A stretch of DNA of 64,000 nt. It comes from Methanolobus sp. ZRKC5 (GTDB lineage: Archaea; Halobacteriota; Methanosarcinia; Methanosarcinales; Methanosarcinaceae). Position 1 is the stretch's first letter. Each line of letters starts with the position of its first letter. The stretch lies in contig NZ_CP151792.1 of assembly GCF_038446525.1 (NCBI RefSeq), positions 1,054,001-1,118,000 of the forward strand, in the 5' to 3' direction. The notes under the pieces were generated by a model. It searched no databases, had not been told where the DNA came from, and worked only from the letters and a program-made list of their open reading frames with translations. Made by a program: the position numbers and the translations under genes. This document shows positions 36,947 through 46,849 of this stretch, piece by piece.

Positions 36947-38422
36947 ATGTTTCTAAATAAAATATATTCTATGATTCTAGGTATCGGAGAAGTTCAAAGA
37001 CAGAGCATAGCAGCTTTTTTAAGTCAGATTTCCTTTACAATGATGGGATTTTTTAGTACAATGTACTTCGCCCATACAGTAGGAGCAAGCATTCTTGGAG
37101 GGTATTTTCTTTTCATTGCATATTATGGAATAATTAATATGATAACAGATGGTGGGCTAGGTGGAGCAGCAATAAAAAGAATTAGTGAAGGAGATGAACA
37201 GAATGCTTACTTCACTACTTTTTTTGTTCTGCGCTGCCTTTTTGTAACCATCGTAATATCTTTATTAATAGCTTTTAGAGAGAGTTTTATAGAATTCAAT
37301 GAAGCAGGAACATTTAATTGGCTTATACTTGCGCTGCTGGTATCACTATTCCACGGTTTAGTAACAAACGGTATATCTGGAAATGGAAAAGTAGGTATAT
37401 ATGCAGTAAGCAACTTCATGAATAATGCATCAAGAATTGCTATCCAAGTAATAGGAATATTTCTTGGATATGGTGTTGCCGGACTAACAGGAGGTTTTAT
37501 TGCAGGCTTGCTAGTTTCCACGGTGATAGCATTGCGTTTTTTAGATTTAGGATTTTCACCGTTTAAATGGGTTCACATTAAAAGGTTAACAGCATTTTCT
37601 TTCTGGTTATTTTTAACTTCAACTGGAGTACTACTTTATTCCCAGACAGATACAATTATGATTGGATATTTTATGGATAACTTTGATGTAGGAGTCTACA
37701 GAGTTGTGTTCCAATTCACAACTTTGGCAACAATTGCAACAACCGCTTTCAGGTTGACCTTGTGGCCGAAAGTTAGCAAATGGAGTAAAAAAGATGAAAA
37801 TGGACTAATTGAGGAATCTTTATCCAAAGCATGTACTTATTCGCTTACAATAGCAATTCCCATATTTGCAGGAGGTATTTTACTTGGAGACCAATTACTA
37901 TACTTTTTCTATGGTCAGGACTTTGCAAGTGGGTACTATACATTTGTAATATTACTTTTCGTTCAAATAGTCAATATTTACCAATTCTTCTTTACGATGT
38001 ACCTAGGAGCGCAGGACCGACAGAAAGATTCATTCAAAGTAACTGCTGCAGCTGCCATTACTAATGTGTTGTTAAATTTCATATTAATACCCATAATTGG
38101 AATATTAGGAGCTGCCATTGCAACTCTATTTACTATGGGATTAAACGCTCTTTTAGCCCGGAAAATTTTATCAAAAATGATTACAATCAAAATTGAATAT
38201 GATAGTTTGCTAAATACCTTGAAAGCTGCTACAGTTATGGCATTGTTAATAGGAGTATATCGTGCAATAATCCCATTATCCAATATTTGGATTACATTGA
38301 TACCAGTGTTTTTGGGAGGAGCTACATACAGTATTTTAGTATTGAAATTTGATCATAAAATAAATGAGGAGTTAAAAGGTATATTGGGACAAATGAACAT
38401 ACCATGGCCATCCTGGTTATAA
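36947..38422 (+). CDS. oligosaccharide flippase (Wzx/MATE-like)
   Basis: This is a membrane protein of about 491 residues with some 12-14 helices. It begins with VQRQSIAAFLSQISFTMMGFFSTMYFAHTVGASILGGYFLF, the standard start of polysaccharide flippases, and ends with a polysaccharide_synt_C-like half. It probably moves lipid-linked oligosaccharide across the membrane for S-layer or exopolysaccharide glycosylation. I chose the ATG at 36947; an in-frame TTG at 36920 is possible, and neither has a strong ribosome-binding site. Confidence 0.88.
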   Translation: MFLNKIYSMILGIGEVQRQSIAAFLSQISFTMMGFFSTMYFAHTVGASILGGYFLFIAYYGIINMITDGGLGGAAIKRISEGDEQNAYFTTFFVLRCLFVTIVISLLIAFRESFIEFNEAGTFNWLILALLVSLFHGLVTNGISGNGKVGIYAVSNFMNNASRIAIQVIGIFLGYGVAGLTGGFIAGLLVSTVIALRFLDLGFSPFKWVHIKRLTAFSFWLFLTSTGVLLYSQTDTIMIGYFMDNFDVGVYRVVFQFTTLATIATTAFRLTLWPKVSKWSKKDENGLIEESLSKACTYSLTIAIPIFAGGILLGDQLLYFFYGQDFASGYYTFVILLFVQIVNIYQFFFTMYLGAQDRQKDSFKVTAAAAITNVLLNFILIPIIGILGAAIATLFTMGLNALLARKILSKMITIKIEYDSLLNTLKAATVMALLIGVYRAIIPLSNIWITLIPVFLGGATYSILVLKFDHKINEELKGILGQMNIPWPSWL

Positions 38423-38464
38423 CACAACCAACTAACAACAGTATCAATTAATTCCATACAATTT

Positions 38465-39136
38465 TCAGTAGTCAGTTTCCAGCAAAGCAATCACAGGAGT
38501 AGCATCAATTTTGGAAACAACCCAAGGATAAAGACGTAAAACAATACTATTTTCTACTATTTCAGGGTTTGAGAGATCCATGTCTTCAATCAATAATATA
38601 GGAGACTTATTGCACAGGAATGATTTGTGGGCAATATGACCCTCTGCCCTATGAGATGGATTTGAAATGGAAATTGTATCTAGCCCCACTATTTTTAGAT
38701 TCGGACATGTTTCCCTCAAATAAACTGGGACTTCTGGATGCACCCATGGATGAGATTGACTATACACATCAGGCTGTGATATTCTGTATTCATAAAACCC
38801 AGTTCTAAGCAAGAGTGCTTCCGCATTTGCAATTTGTTCTGAAAATAGCAATAGATCATCTGCAGAAATGTATGAGCCAGGTGATTTTGGAAGATCAATG
38901 CAAACCACAGGAGAATATACATTTTCTGTTTTCAGCATATCGGCAACTGAAGGACCTTTATCACAAAAATGTAATGGTGCATCAACATGGGTTCCAGAAT
39001 GATTACTAAAAGATAATAAACTTGTATTTGCAGAATCATTGTTTGCCATTGATCTTACCCTATCAAACACGATATCAGGAGAGCCCGGGTACAAAGGACA
39101 ATCTTTTGTCAGGGAGTAGGATATGCATGTTAGCAA
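38465..39136 (-). CDS. cyclase-family hydrolase (kynurenine-formamidase-like)
   Basis: This 223-residue metal hydrolase carries the family motif HSGTHVDAPLHF (about 47-58), whose His and Asp residues bind metal, and HRAEGHIAHKSFL further on. Members hydrolyse formamides or cyclise small molecules; the substrate here is unknown. The start is a TTG at 39134-39136, because GGAGGAG lies five bases before it, inside the end of the HAD gene. The two genes overlap by seven bases and are translationally coupled. They are transcribed against the flippase. Confidence 0.82.
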   Translation of the reverse strand: MLTCISYSLTKDCPLYPGSPDIVFDRVRSMANNDSANTSLLSFSNHSGTHVDAPLHFCDKGPSVADMLKTENVYSPVVCIDLPKSPGSYISADDLLLFSEQIANAEALLLRTGFYEYRISQPDVYSQSHPWVHPEVPVYLRETCPNLKIVGLDTISISNPSHRAEGHIAHKSFLCNKSPILLIEDMDLSNPEIVENSIVLRLYPWVVSKIDATPVIALLETDY

Positions 39137-39798
39137 TACAACTCCTCCAGATAGGAACTCAATTCAACAAGATCAGAAACAACGAGCTCAACATTACCCA
39201 TTTCAGAAAAAATATCTTCATCAGTAGGATTTACCCGTCCAATAAAACGTACACCTGTTTGTTTTGCTGCCTTATAGTCATTTAAGGCATCCCCTACAAA
39301 AATAGTATGGCTTGTTGAACTGTTATTGTTGATCATTATTTCTTCAATACATTCGGATTTTGTTCTGGGAGAACCGTAAATACCTTTGAAATACTGCATT
39401 ATGTTCCGATGGAGAATAATATCCTCCAGTTCTGCAACCGGTGTCGCGGAAACTATAAATAAAGATGTTAGTGATGACCAGGATTCTAAGAATTCTAATG
39501 CACCACAAACAAATTCAGCTTGCAATACACCCTCAAAAACAAGCTCATAGAAACGGTTGCACAAAAAATCATATTGTTCATCAGGTAATGGTTCTTTTAG
39601 AATATTCTTGTAAAAGTATCTGAATTTATCAAACCTTGACATACCACCGTTATGCATATGAAAATCAACTATTTCATCCACATGATCAGGTACAAACTGG
39701 AATAAAGTCTCGAAAGCATGAGTTTTTACATCTACAGATTCCAGAATTACACCGTCAAAATCAAGCATAATTATTGGAATATTATTCATTTTCACCAT
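39130..39798 (-). CDS. HAD-superfamily phosphatase
   Basis: This 222-residue protein has HAD motif I in MLDFDGVILES (nucleophile Asp near residue 13), motif II VSATP near 118, the Lys in SPRTKSE near 145, and motif IV GDALNDYKAAKQTG near 175. The helical cap lies between motifs I and II. It resembles phosphoglycolate-phosphatase-like enzymes and probably dephosphorylates a small sugar or acid phosphate, perhaps with its coupled cyclase-family partner. Confidence 0.85.
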   Translation of the reverse strand: MVKMNNIPIIMLDFDGVILESVDVKTHAFETLFQFVPDHVDEIVDFHMHNGGMSRFDKFRYFYKNILKEPLPDEQYDFLCNRFYELVFEGVLQAEFVCGALEFLESWSSLTSLFIVSATPVAELEDIILHRNIMQYFKGIYGSPRTKSECIEEIMINNNSSTSHTIFVGDALNDYKAAKQTGVRFIGRVNPTDEDIFSEMGNVELVVSDLVELSSYLEELYC

Positions 39799-39894
39799 AT
39801 TTCATTCAATTAGAGATTATTCTTTAAAAACATCACTATTTATAGCTGATTTTGATTAAAATGTGCTACTATAGATATTTAAATAAGAATAGTA

Positions 39895-40634
39895 GGCATT
39901 GTTAATTAAACATAGCTAGTTCTTTATTCCTATATTTCATCAAGAGCAAAACGGAGATTTTTAGCATTTCAAGACTTTTAGTATAACACTTTGACTTTCT
40001 CCTTAGTCTTGCCAGGAAATGCCTAAATATGCTGTTGTATCCTTCAACAGTATATGTTTCTGCTTTTGATCGAGTATGGATGTTTCTGGGGACTAACTTG
40101 GCATATGCCCTCCAATAATCCGTCATTACTTCCCCAACCTCTTTTGTCTTTAACTTTTTCCAGAGTTTTTGTCCTGTTTTTGTTCCTCTGCTGCCAAAAG
40201 AGCAATCGATGAATTTCTTCCCATATCTATCAACAGCAATCCATATCCAGCAGTAGTTTTTTTATTCCCAATATAAGTATGCATCTCGTCCAATTCCACA
40301 ACAGAAATCTCATTTTCACTTTTTAGATCCTCTAATTCACTACCAAATTTTCGAATCCATTTTTGAACAGAAACATGACTAACGCCCAAAAAACGTCCAA
40401 TTGAACGAAATCCCAACCCCTCCAGATAGAGTTGTAAAGCCTGTCGCTTAACAGATACGGGGCTAGCGGTGGATTTTATATCTACTGAATAGTTGTATCC
40501 ACAATCATGGCATTTGTAGCGTTGTCGACCATCAATCCTACCGTTCTTCTTATGACTGGAACTCTTACACTTTGGACAATTCATATATAAAAAGAGGCCA
40601 TCATATTATATAACGATGTTTAATTACCAAAGCC
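39895..40634 (-). mobile_element. IS1-family insertion sequence
   Basis: This 740-bp element has imperfect terminal inverted repeats GGCATTGTTAATTAAACATAG (left) and GGCTTTGGTAATTAAACATCG (right, inverted). Perfect 8-bp duplications, GAATAGTA, flank it at 39887-39894 and 40635-40642. Length, gene layout and frameshift site fit IS1. It separates the HAD/cyclase pair from the next glycan gene. Confidence 0.93.
39902..40584 (-). CDS. IS1-family transposase, two frames joined by -1 frameshifting
   Basis: The first frame (40584 to 40150) encodes an InsA-like part: zinc finger CPKC ... CHDCG, a helix-turn-helix (GFRSIGRFLGVSHVSVQKWIRKFG) and the start of the catalytic domain (VVELDEMHTYIGNKK). At a run of seven A on the minus strand (40257-40263), a -1 shift joins this to the frame reading NYCWIWIAVDRYGKKFIDCSFGSRGT and onward through MTDYWRAYAKLVP to the stop at 39902. 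This is how IS1 makes its InsAB' transposase, so the element is probably intact, not broken. Without the shift the product ends at 40150 (144 residues). Confidence 0.85.
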
Positions 40635-40762
40635 GAATAGTAAAATAGTTAAGCATAGCAAAAGGTTCTATATTAAATCATATATATTGAATGAAACACA
40701 AAACATGTAAGATTCTAATAAAATCAACGTGACCTTTTAATCATTCCTTGAGGAAGTTGAAA

Positions 40763-42184
40763 ATGGAAAAGAAAAATATAATGTTCATTGTACACCATAA
40801 TAACGACTTTGATCATTTTCTACCACTTATTATACACTTAAAAGAAAAAAAGAACATGGAATGTAAAATTGTTGCATTTTATACTGAGAATGAAATTCTG
40901 AAAAACAAATTACACAAACATATTTGCAATTTGCATGGCATTAAATTTAGCTCCATGATTGACATATCATATTTAAAAAAGTTAAATCGAGCCATAAATA
41001 AAATGTATAGGTATGTTATATTTAAAAGAGGGTTATCCAATCCCAGTGGAAGAAAGACACCTAATTTAAAGAGGAAACATGCAAAAAACAGCAATTATAA
41101 AGTGGTTCAATCAGTCGTATTCAATCTATTAGATTTTATTTTAATCAGGTACCTGGTATTATATTCTATATTTTTACTTTCAGACAAAAAGATGAGAGAA
41201 TATATTGGTAAGAATAACACCGATATTGCTGTCATTGATCACAGAAAAATCGAAAAAATGTTTTTAAATTCAGGTCCATTGAAACGGTTTTATTATGTGT
41301 ATAAAGGAAAAGTGGACCCAATGGATCTTGTTCTTTTCAGATTTGCAAAAGCTGCCAAAGACCTAAATATCCCTATTTTCATGGTACCCCACGGGACACA
41401 GCCTATTTTAATACCCGATGGAGATAACAATAAATTAGAAAATCCATTCAATCCTGACTTTTTAGTTGTTTCTTCGGAAAATGACCTGATAGTTCATCGC
41501 TTCATGCAAAGCACAAAATCAACACTCTTTTTAGGAGATCCAAGATTTGACATCGATTGGATAAATTATTTAGAAAAATGTGCTTTAGCAGTTTATAAAG
41601 ATATTGTTAAAAAACCAGAAGATAAAACTGTTTTACTTTATCTCATAGACAATGCCGTTTATTCCCAAGATAAAGAGTATAAATTAAAACTCCATGAAGA
41701 TATAATATCAGTAGTGAATGACATAGATAAAATAGAAATATGGATCAAACATCACCCTAGGCATGTATTTGAAATCAATCTTGGTGCTATTGTTAAAGAT
41801 AACTTGAAGGAAAACATAAAACAATTTGGGAATAGTGTCGATACGAATATTTTAATTTACAATGCAGATATATGTATTTCTACAGGGTCTACAACTTTAA
41901 TTGCTCCTGTTTTGCAAAAGAAACCAGTTATTCTTTATAAAAGATGGAAGGAAATACATGATGCTCCAACTATTTATGATTGCCTTAATTTTAATGCTTC
42001 CTCTAAAGAAGAATTAGTTGAAAAATGCAAAAGGGTAATTAATGGAGAATATAATGTCGAAGAATCTGTTTTAGAAGGATTTTACAGAAATGTTTTTACT
42101 GGAAATTACTTGTATGAAAACATGACTGAAAAATACGGGAATGCAATTGAAGAGATAATTTCTAACAACACTAAAACTGTGTGA
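40763..42184 (+). CDS. surface-polysaccharide synthesis protein (GT-B / CDP-glycerol transferase-like)
   Basis: This protein of about 473 residues begins NIMFIVHHNNDFDHFLPLIIHLKEKKN, a Rossmann-type start of GT-B-like proteins. The C-terminal half contains KIEIWIKHHPRH and the donor-site-like ADICISTGSTTLIAPVLQKKPVILYKRW, as in CDP-glycerol glycerophosphotransferase and capsule-transferase families. The gene at the right edge of the window has the same signature. The first helical part is Lys-rich. The ATG at 40763 is preceded by GAGG; a TTG lies five codons upstream. Exact donor and acceptor are unknown. Confidence 0.65.
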   Translation: MEKKNIMFIVHHNNDFDHFLPLIIHLKEKKNMECKIVAFYTENEILKNKLHKHICNLHGIKFSSMIDISYLKKLNRAINKMYRYVIFKRGLSNPSGRKTPNLKRKHAKNSNYKVVQSVVFNLLDFILIRYLVLYSIFLLSDKKMREYIGKNNTDIAVIDHRKIEKMFLNSGPLKRFYYVYKGKVDPMDLVLFRFAKAAKDLNIPIFMVPHGTQPILIPDGDNNKLENPFNPDFLVVSSENDLIVHRFMQSTKSTLFLGDPRFDIDWINYLEKCALAVYKDIVKKPEDKTVLLYLIDNAVYSQDKEYKLKLHEDIISVVNDIDKIEIWIKHHPRHVFEINLGAIVKDNLKENIKQFGNSVDTNILIYNADICISTGSTTLIAPVLQKKPVILYKRWKEIHDAPTIYDCLNFNASSKEELVEKCKRVINGEYNVEESVLEGFYRNVFTGNYLYENMTEKYGNAIEEIISNNTKTV

Positions 42185-42259
42185 TGATTTTCTATAAGAA
42201 AATAAACTATCATAAATGCAAAATAATACGTTCAGATTTAACAGAATGAGAGTAATATC

Positions 42260-43030
42260 ATGAAAGTAGTCATCCTCTGCGGAGGTCTTGGAACCCGCTT
42301 GAAAGAAGAGACAGAGTATCGCCCGAAACCAATGGTAAAGATTGGAAAAGAACCGATACTTCTGCACATAATGAGAAAGTATAGTCATTATGGATTTAAA
42401 GATTTCATCTTATGTCTTGGATACAAAGGAGAAGTCATCAAAGAATATTTTTATAATTATGAAATACTCAACAATGATTTCACTATCGAATTAGGAAAAC
42501 ACAATAAAATAACCACCCATGATTCCCACAATGAAATCGGATGGAAAGTTACGTTGGTGGATACTGGGCAAAAAACACTAAAAGGTGCACGTTTAAAGAA
42601 AATAGAAAAATATGTCGATTCTGATATTTTCATGGTAACTTATGGAGATGGGGTTGCAGATGTCAACATCCGTGATCTAATTGACTTCCATCAAAAACAT
42701 GGTAAAATTGCAACACTAACTGGAGTCATGCCACCTTCCAGATTTGGAACACTTGCTATAGATGGGGATAACGTGACAAATTTTAGCGAAAAACCTCAAA
42801 CCACAGAAGGCCTGATAAATGGAGGTTTCTTCATCTTCAATAAGAAAATATTTAGTTATCTGACAGAAGAAGATTCATGTGACCTTGAGATAGGAGTTTT
42901 AGATAAACTAGCTGACGAAGGGGAATTAATGGTATATAGACATTCTGGGAACTGGGTATGCATGGATACAGTAAGAGATATGGAATATTTGAATGAACTG
43001 TGGGATACAGGTAAAGCATTCTGGAAATAG
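42260..43030 (+). CDS. rfbF: glucose-1-phosphate cytidylyltransferase
   Basis: This 256-residue enzyme makes CDP-glucose. It opens VVILCGGLGTRLKEETEYRPKPMVKIG and contains DFTIELGKHNKITTHDSHNEIGWKVTLVDTG, MVTYGDGVADVNI and GVMPPSRFGTLAIDGDNVTNFSEKPQTTEGLINGGFFIF, all diagnostic of RfbF/DdhA. It heads a run of five genes (to 46777) with tight spacing that would lead to a CDP-linked deoxyhexose. Confidence 0.94.
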   Translation: MKVVILCGGLGTRLKEETEYRPKPMVKIGKEPILLHIMRKYSHYGFKDFILCLGYKGEVIKEYFYNYEILNNDFTIELGKHNKITTHDSHNEIGWKVTLVDTGQKTLKGARLKKIEKYVDSDIFMVTYGDGVADVNIRDLIDFHQKHGKIATLTGVMPPSRFGTLAIDGDNVTNFSEKPQTTEGLINGGFFIFNKKIFSYLTEEDSCDLEIGVLDKLADEGELMVYRHSGNWVCMDTVRDMEYLNELWDTGKAFWK

Positions 43031-43041
43031 GAGTTAATAAA

Positions 43042-44064
43042 ATGAAAGTTATGGTTACAGGACATAATGGATACATTGGATCCGTACTTTGTGAAATGTT
43101 GATTAAAGAAGGATATAGTGTTGTTGGATTTGACACGAATTATTATTCAGAATGCACACTATTTGACTACAAAAATGATATTGAGGAAATCAATAAAGAT
43201 ATCAGAGATGTAGATGCAAATGATCTTAAAGAAATTGATGCTATAATACATTTAGCTGCATTATCGAATGATCCTATGGGAGCCCTTGATGAAAAACTTA
43301 CCGAAGATATAAACTATCGTTCAACCATAAAACTTGCTGAAACTGCCAAAAAAGTGGGGGTCAGAAGATTTTTGTACTCATCCTCATGCAGTATGTATGG
43401 TGTTGCTGATGGAAAAGCACTGAATGAGAGCTCACCGTTAAATCCTGTAACAGCCTATGCAAAATCAAAAGTTGATTCGGAATTGTCACTAGCAAAAATA
43501 GCAGATGATAAGTTCTCACCTGTGTACTTAAGAAACAGTACTGCATATGGTTTGTCTCCTAAAATGCGTTTTGACCTTGTTCTGAACAACTTTGTCGGAT
43601 GGGCGTACACAACAAGCTCTATCAAAATAATGAGTGATGGAACACCATGGCGGCCATTAGCCCATATAAGGGACATATCAGCTGCCTTTATAGCGGCCCT
43701 TGATGCCCCAATTGAAAATATCCATAATCAAGCATTCAATGTGGGAAGCAATTCAGAAAACTACCAGATAAAAGATGTTGCAGAAATTGTAAAGAAGATT
43801 GTACCTAATTGCGAAATAACCTACACCAATGAGCATGGTTCAGATTCTAGGACATACAATGTCAACTTTGATAAAATAAAGGAACACATGCCAAGCTTTA
43901 AGCCAGAATGGAATGTGAAAAAAGGAGCAAAGGAAATCTATGATGCTCTTCGCAAGAATGAAGTCTCTTTTGAAGAATTTAATGGAGACAAATATACAAG
44001 GCTAAAGACACTAAAGAAGCTTATGGAATCTAACAGAATAGAAGAAAAATTATACTGGACATAA
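43042..44064 (+). CDS. NAD-dependent sugar epimerase/dehydratase (SDR)
   Basis: This 340-residue SDR starts VMVTGHNGYIGSVLCEMLI. It has AAIIHLAALSNDP-type and SSSCSMYGV segments and the catalytic YAKSK near residue 146. It does not match the RfbG opening usual for CDP-glucose 4,6-dehydratase, although its position right after rfbF is where that enzyme is expected. It may perform the dehydration or epimerise a later intermediate. It overlaps the next gene's first ATG (TAATG). Confidence 0.82.
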   Translation: MKVMVTGHNGYIGSVLCEMLIKEGYSVVGFDTNYYSECTLFDYKNDIEEINKDIRDVDANDLKEIDAIIHLAALSNDPMGALDEKLTEDINYRSTIKLAETAKKVGVRRFLYSSSCSMYGVADGKALNESSPLNPVTAYAKSKVDSELSLAKIADDKFSPVYLRNSTAYGLSPKMRFDLVLNNFVGWAYTTSSIKIMSDGTPWRPLAHIRDISAAFIAALDAPIENIHNQAFNVGSNSENYQIKDVAEIVKKIVPNCEITYTNEHGSDSRTYNVNFDKIKEHMPSFKPEWNVKKGAKEIYDALRKNEVSFEEFNGDKYTRLKTLKKLMESNRIEEKLYWT

Positions 44065-44081
44065 TGAGGGGGAGAATGACT

Positions 44082-44531
44082 ATGATAGAAGGTGTTGAAG
44101 TAATACCACTGAGAAAAATACCTGATGAACGTGGAAAAATAATGCATATGCTAAGAGTTGATGACAAGCATTTCGAGAAATTTGGGGAGATTTATTTTTC
44201 TATGGCATATCCAAGTGTAATAAAAGGATGGCATTTACACACACAAATGACTCTTAACTACGCAGTAATACAAGGGATGATTAAGCTTGTTCTTTTTGAT
44301 CAAAGAGAGAATTCTGAAACAAAAGGATTATTGCAAGAATTATTTATTGGAGAAGATAACTACTGCCTTGTTAAAATTCCACCAGGTATTGCGAATGGTT
44401 ACAAAGTATACGGAACTGAGTCAGCAATAGTCGCTAATTGTGCTTCCCACCCACATGACCCTGAAGAAATGATCCGAATCGATCCATTTTCAAAGGAAAT
44501 GCCTTACAATTGGGATTTAGTCCACAAATAA
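44082..44531 (+). CDS. cupin sugar epimerase, RmlC-like
   Basis: This protein of about 149 residues is a dTDP-4-dehydrorhamnose 3,5-epimerase-like cupin. It reads EVIPLRKIPDERGKIMHMLRVDDKHFEKFGEIYFSMAYPSVIKGWHLHTQMTLNYAVIQGMIKLVLFD, with the DERG and GWHLH landmarks of the family. It is shorter than RmlC (about 180), as in several CDP- or GDP-sugar loci. The ATG at 44082 has GGGGGAGA seven bases before it. An upstream ATG at 44064 overlaps the previous stop. Confidence 0.85.
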   Translation: MIEGVEVIPLRKIPDERGKIMHMLRVDDKHFEKFGEIYFSMAYPSVIKGWHLHTQMTLNYAVIQGMIKLVLFDQRENSETKGLLQELFIGEDNYCLVKIPPGIANGYKVYGTESAIVANCASHPHDPEEMIRIDPFSKEMPYNWDLVHK

Positions 44532-44574
44532 TATCATTATTTAAATGTCACTATATCAACAGGAGTTTGATAAG

Positions 44575-45483
44575 ATGAAAGTTCTGATAATTGGAGCTTC
44601 CGGTTTAGTAGGAAATACTATTTACAATGAATTTTCAAAAAATTCCAAATACGAAGTCTATGGAACTTATTATTCATATGAATGTGATAATTTGTTTTAT
44701 TTGGATATGACAAATAAATCAGACGTAGACACAATAATAAATAGTGTGAACCCCGACATAATAATTCATCCTGCAGCTAATCCTAATGTCGAATATTGTG
44801 AGCAAAATCCAGAAGAGACATGGAATGTTAATGTCGAAGGGAGTCGAAATCTGATAGAAGCTGCTAAAAATAATGAATCAAAATTCATCTTTTTTTCTTC
44901 AGATTATGTATTCGATGGTAATAATGGACCATACACAGAAACAGACCTCCCGAATCCCATTAATGAATATGGAAAACAAAAATTAGCAGTTGAGAAACTT
45001 ATTGAAGAAATACTTACTGATTTCCTGATAATAAGAATTACTGTAGTATATGGATGGGAACATCGTGGGAAAAATTTTACAATGGGCCTTATAGAAAAAC
45101 TAAAAAATGGAAAAGGAATGAATGTCCCTCACGACCAGTTAGGCTCACCAACCTATGTAAATAATATGGTACAAGCCGTTAAAATACTCATTGAGAACGA
45201 TAAAAAAGGAATGTACAATGTTGTGGGAACTGATACAATTGATAGATATCGTTTTGCACAGAATGTGGCAAAAGTGTTTGATCTTGATGAAAGCCTCTTA
45301 ACTCCAATAAGCACAGATAACCTTTCCCAGAAAGCTAAGAGGCCCCTGAAAGCAGGAATGAAAGTAGATAAGATACAAAAAGAACTTTCAGTAAACTTAA
45401 TGAGTGTAATCGAAGGATTAGAAGCTATGAAACAGAATAGAATGGAGGGACAATATGAAAACTCAGGAACAAATTCAAAATGA
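44575..45483 (+). CDS. dTDP-4-dehydrorhamnose-reductase-like SDR
   Basis: This reductase of about 302 residues opens [97 protein letters not shown] and the RITVVYGWE segment match RfbD/RmlD. The catalytic Tyr-x-x-x-Lys is EYGKQK. In this setting it probably reduces a CDP-linked 4-keto sugar. GGAG lies ten bases before the chosen ATG. Its end overlaps the rfbH-like gene by 29 bases. Confidence 0.87.
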   Translation: MKVLIIGASGLVGNTIYNEFSKNSKYEVYGTYYSYECDNLFYLDMTNKSDVDTIINSVNPDIIIHPAANPNVEYCEQNPEETWNVNVEGSRNLIEAAKNNESKFIFFSSDYVFDGNNGPYTETDLPNPINEYGKQKLAVEKLIEEILTDFLIIRITVVYGWEHRGKNFTMGLIEKLKNGKGMNVPHDQLGSPTYVNNMVQAVKILIENDKKGMYNVVGTDTIDRYRFAQNVAKVFDLDESLLTPISTDNLSQKAKRPLKAGMKVDKIQKELSVNLMSVIEGLEAMKQNRMEGQYENSGTNSK

Positions 45484-46777
45484 TATTTTTCAACTGGTCA
45501 AAGAACTATATGAACTGAAAGAAATTGAAAAAAAACCTTTCGTAAAAGGTGAATCTTATATTCCTTATGCAGGAAGAGTCTATGATGAGAGAGAAGTCAT
45601 ATCCCTTGTAGATTCATCACTTGAATTCTGGCTTACATCTGGAAGATATGCTGCCAAATTTGAGAAGGAATTTGCTGATTTTTTAGGTGTTAAGCATTGC
45701 ATGCTAACTAATTCCGGTTCATCTGCTAATCTTCTTGCAATCTCTGCACTTACATCACCAAAACTTCGTGAAAAAAGATTGAAACCTGATGATGAGGTAA
45801 TTACCGTTGCTGCAGCATTCCCAACCACCGTTAATCCCATTGTACAGAATGGTCTTGTACCTGTCTTTGTTGATGTGGAGTTGGGGACCTACAACATCCA
45901 GGTAGAGAAAATCGAAGCTGCCATATCTGATAAAACCCGCGCAATTTTCATTGCACATACACTTGGTAATCCATTTGACATAAAAGCAGTAATGGAAATT
46001 GCGGAAAAATATGACTTGTGGATCATAGAAGATAACTGTGATGCACTTGGTTCAAAGTACAATGGACAGTACACAGGAACCTTTGGACATATTGCCACAT
46101 TCAGTTTTTATCCACCTCACCACATGACCATGGGAGAAGGTGGAGCACTGGTAACCAACAACACCCAATTAAAACGGCTTATAGAATCATTCAGAGACTG
46201 GGGACGTGACTGTTGGTGCGGATCTGGATGTGACAATAGCTGTGGAAAACGTTTTGAGTGGCAATTGGGTGATTTACCTTATGGGTATGATCACAAATTT
46301 ATATATTCACATATCGGTTACAATTTGAAAATTACAGACATGCAGGCATCGATTGGAGTAGAGCAACTTAAGAAGCTCCCAACTTTTATCGAAGCACGAA
46401 AAAATAACTTCAGAATGTTATATGATGGATTAAAAAAATATGATAATCACTTCATATTGCCGTTAGTCAAACCAGAGGCAGATCCAAGCTGGTTTGGGTT
46501 CTTGATTACGGTTCGTGAAGATGCAGGATTTACCAAAAACGATATTGTGAAGTATCTTGAAGAAAACAAAATTGCAACTCGGATGTTGTTTGCAGGGAAT
46601 GTTACAAAACATCCTTGTTTTGAAAATGTTAAATATCGGGTTTATAGGAATCTTGTAAATACGGACCGTGTTATGAATGATACGTTTTGGATTGGAGTGT
46701 ATCCAGGGTTAACGGATGAGATGATTAGTTATGTGCTAACGGTATTTGATGACTATATAAGTAATAGACCAAAATAA
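45455..46777 (+). CDS. rfbH: CDP-4-keto-6-deoxyglucose 3-dehydrase (RfbH/E1 type)
   Basis: This 440-residue enzyme has the aminotransferase fold but removes the C3 hydroxyl using PMP and an iron-sulfur centre. The usual Lys is replaced by His in [14 protein letters not shown] (His222/223), as in E1. C253, C255, C259 and C263 ([16 protein letters not shown]) bind the [2Fe-2S] cluster. [13 protein letters not shown] near 88 binds the cofactor phosphate. Its partner reductase RfbI/E3 is not visible nearby. The product would be a CDP-3,6-dideoxyhexose precursor (abequose, paratose, tyvelose or ascarylose type). Confidence 0.94.
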   Translation: MKTQEQIQNDIFQLVKELYELKEIEKKPFVKGESYIPYAGRVYDEREVISLVDSSLEFWLTSGRYAAKFEKEFADFLGVKHCMLTNSGSSANLLAISALTSPKLREKRLKPDDEVITVAAAFPTTVNPIVQNGLVPVFVDVELGTYNIQVEKIEAAISDKTRAIFIAHTLGNPFDIKAVMEIAEKYDLWIIEDNCDALGSKYNGQYTGTFGHIATFSFYPPHHMTMGEGGALVTNNTQLKRLIESFRDWGRDCWCGSGCDNSCGKRFEWQLGDLPYGYDHKFIYSHIGYNLKITDMQASIGVEQLKKLPTFIEARKNNFRMLYDGLKKYDNHFILPLVKPEADPSWFGFLITVREDAGFTKNDIVKYLEENKIATRMLFAGNVTKHPCFENVKYRVYRNLVNTDRVMNDTFWIGVYPGLTDEMISYVLTVFDDYISNRPK

Positions 46778-46849
46778 TGCTACTCGAATATTTACTTTAC
46801 AAAGCATAAAACATTTCATTCAAGCAATGCTATTACATAGGAGATAAAT

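Noticed and set aside
40150-40584. IS1 transposase as two broken pseudogene pieces
   Set aside because: The break is at a seven-A run and a -1 shift gives the full protein, as in active IS1, and the element ends and duplications are intact.
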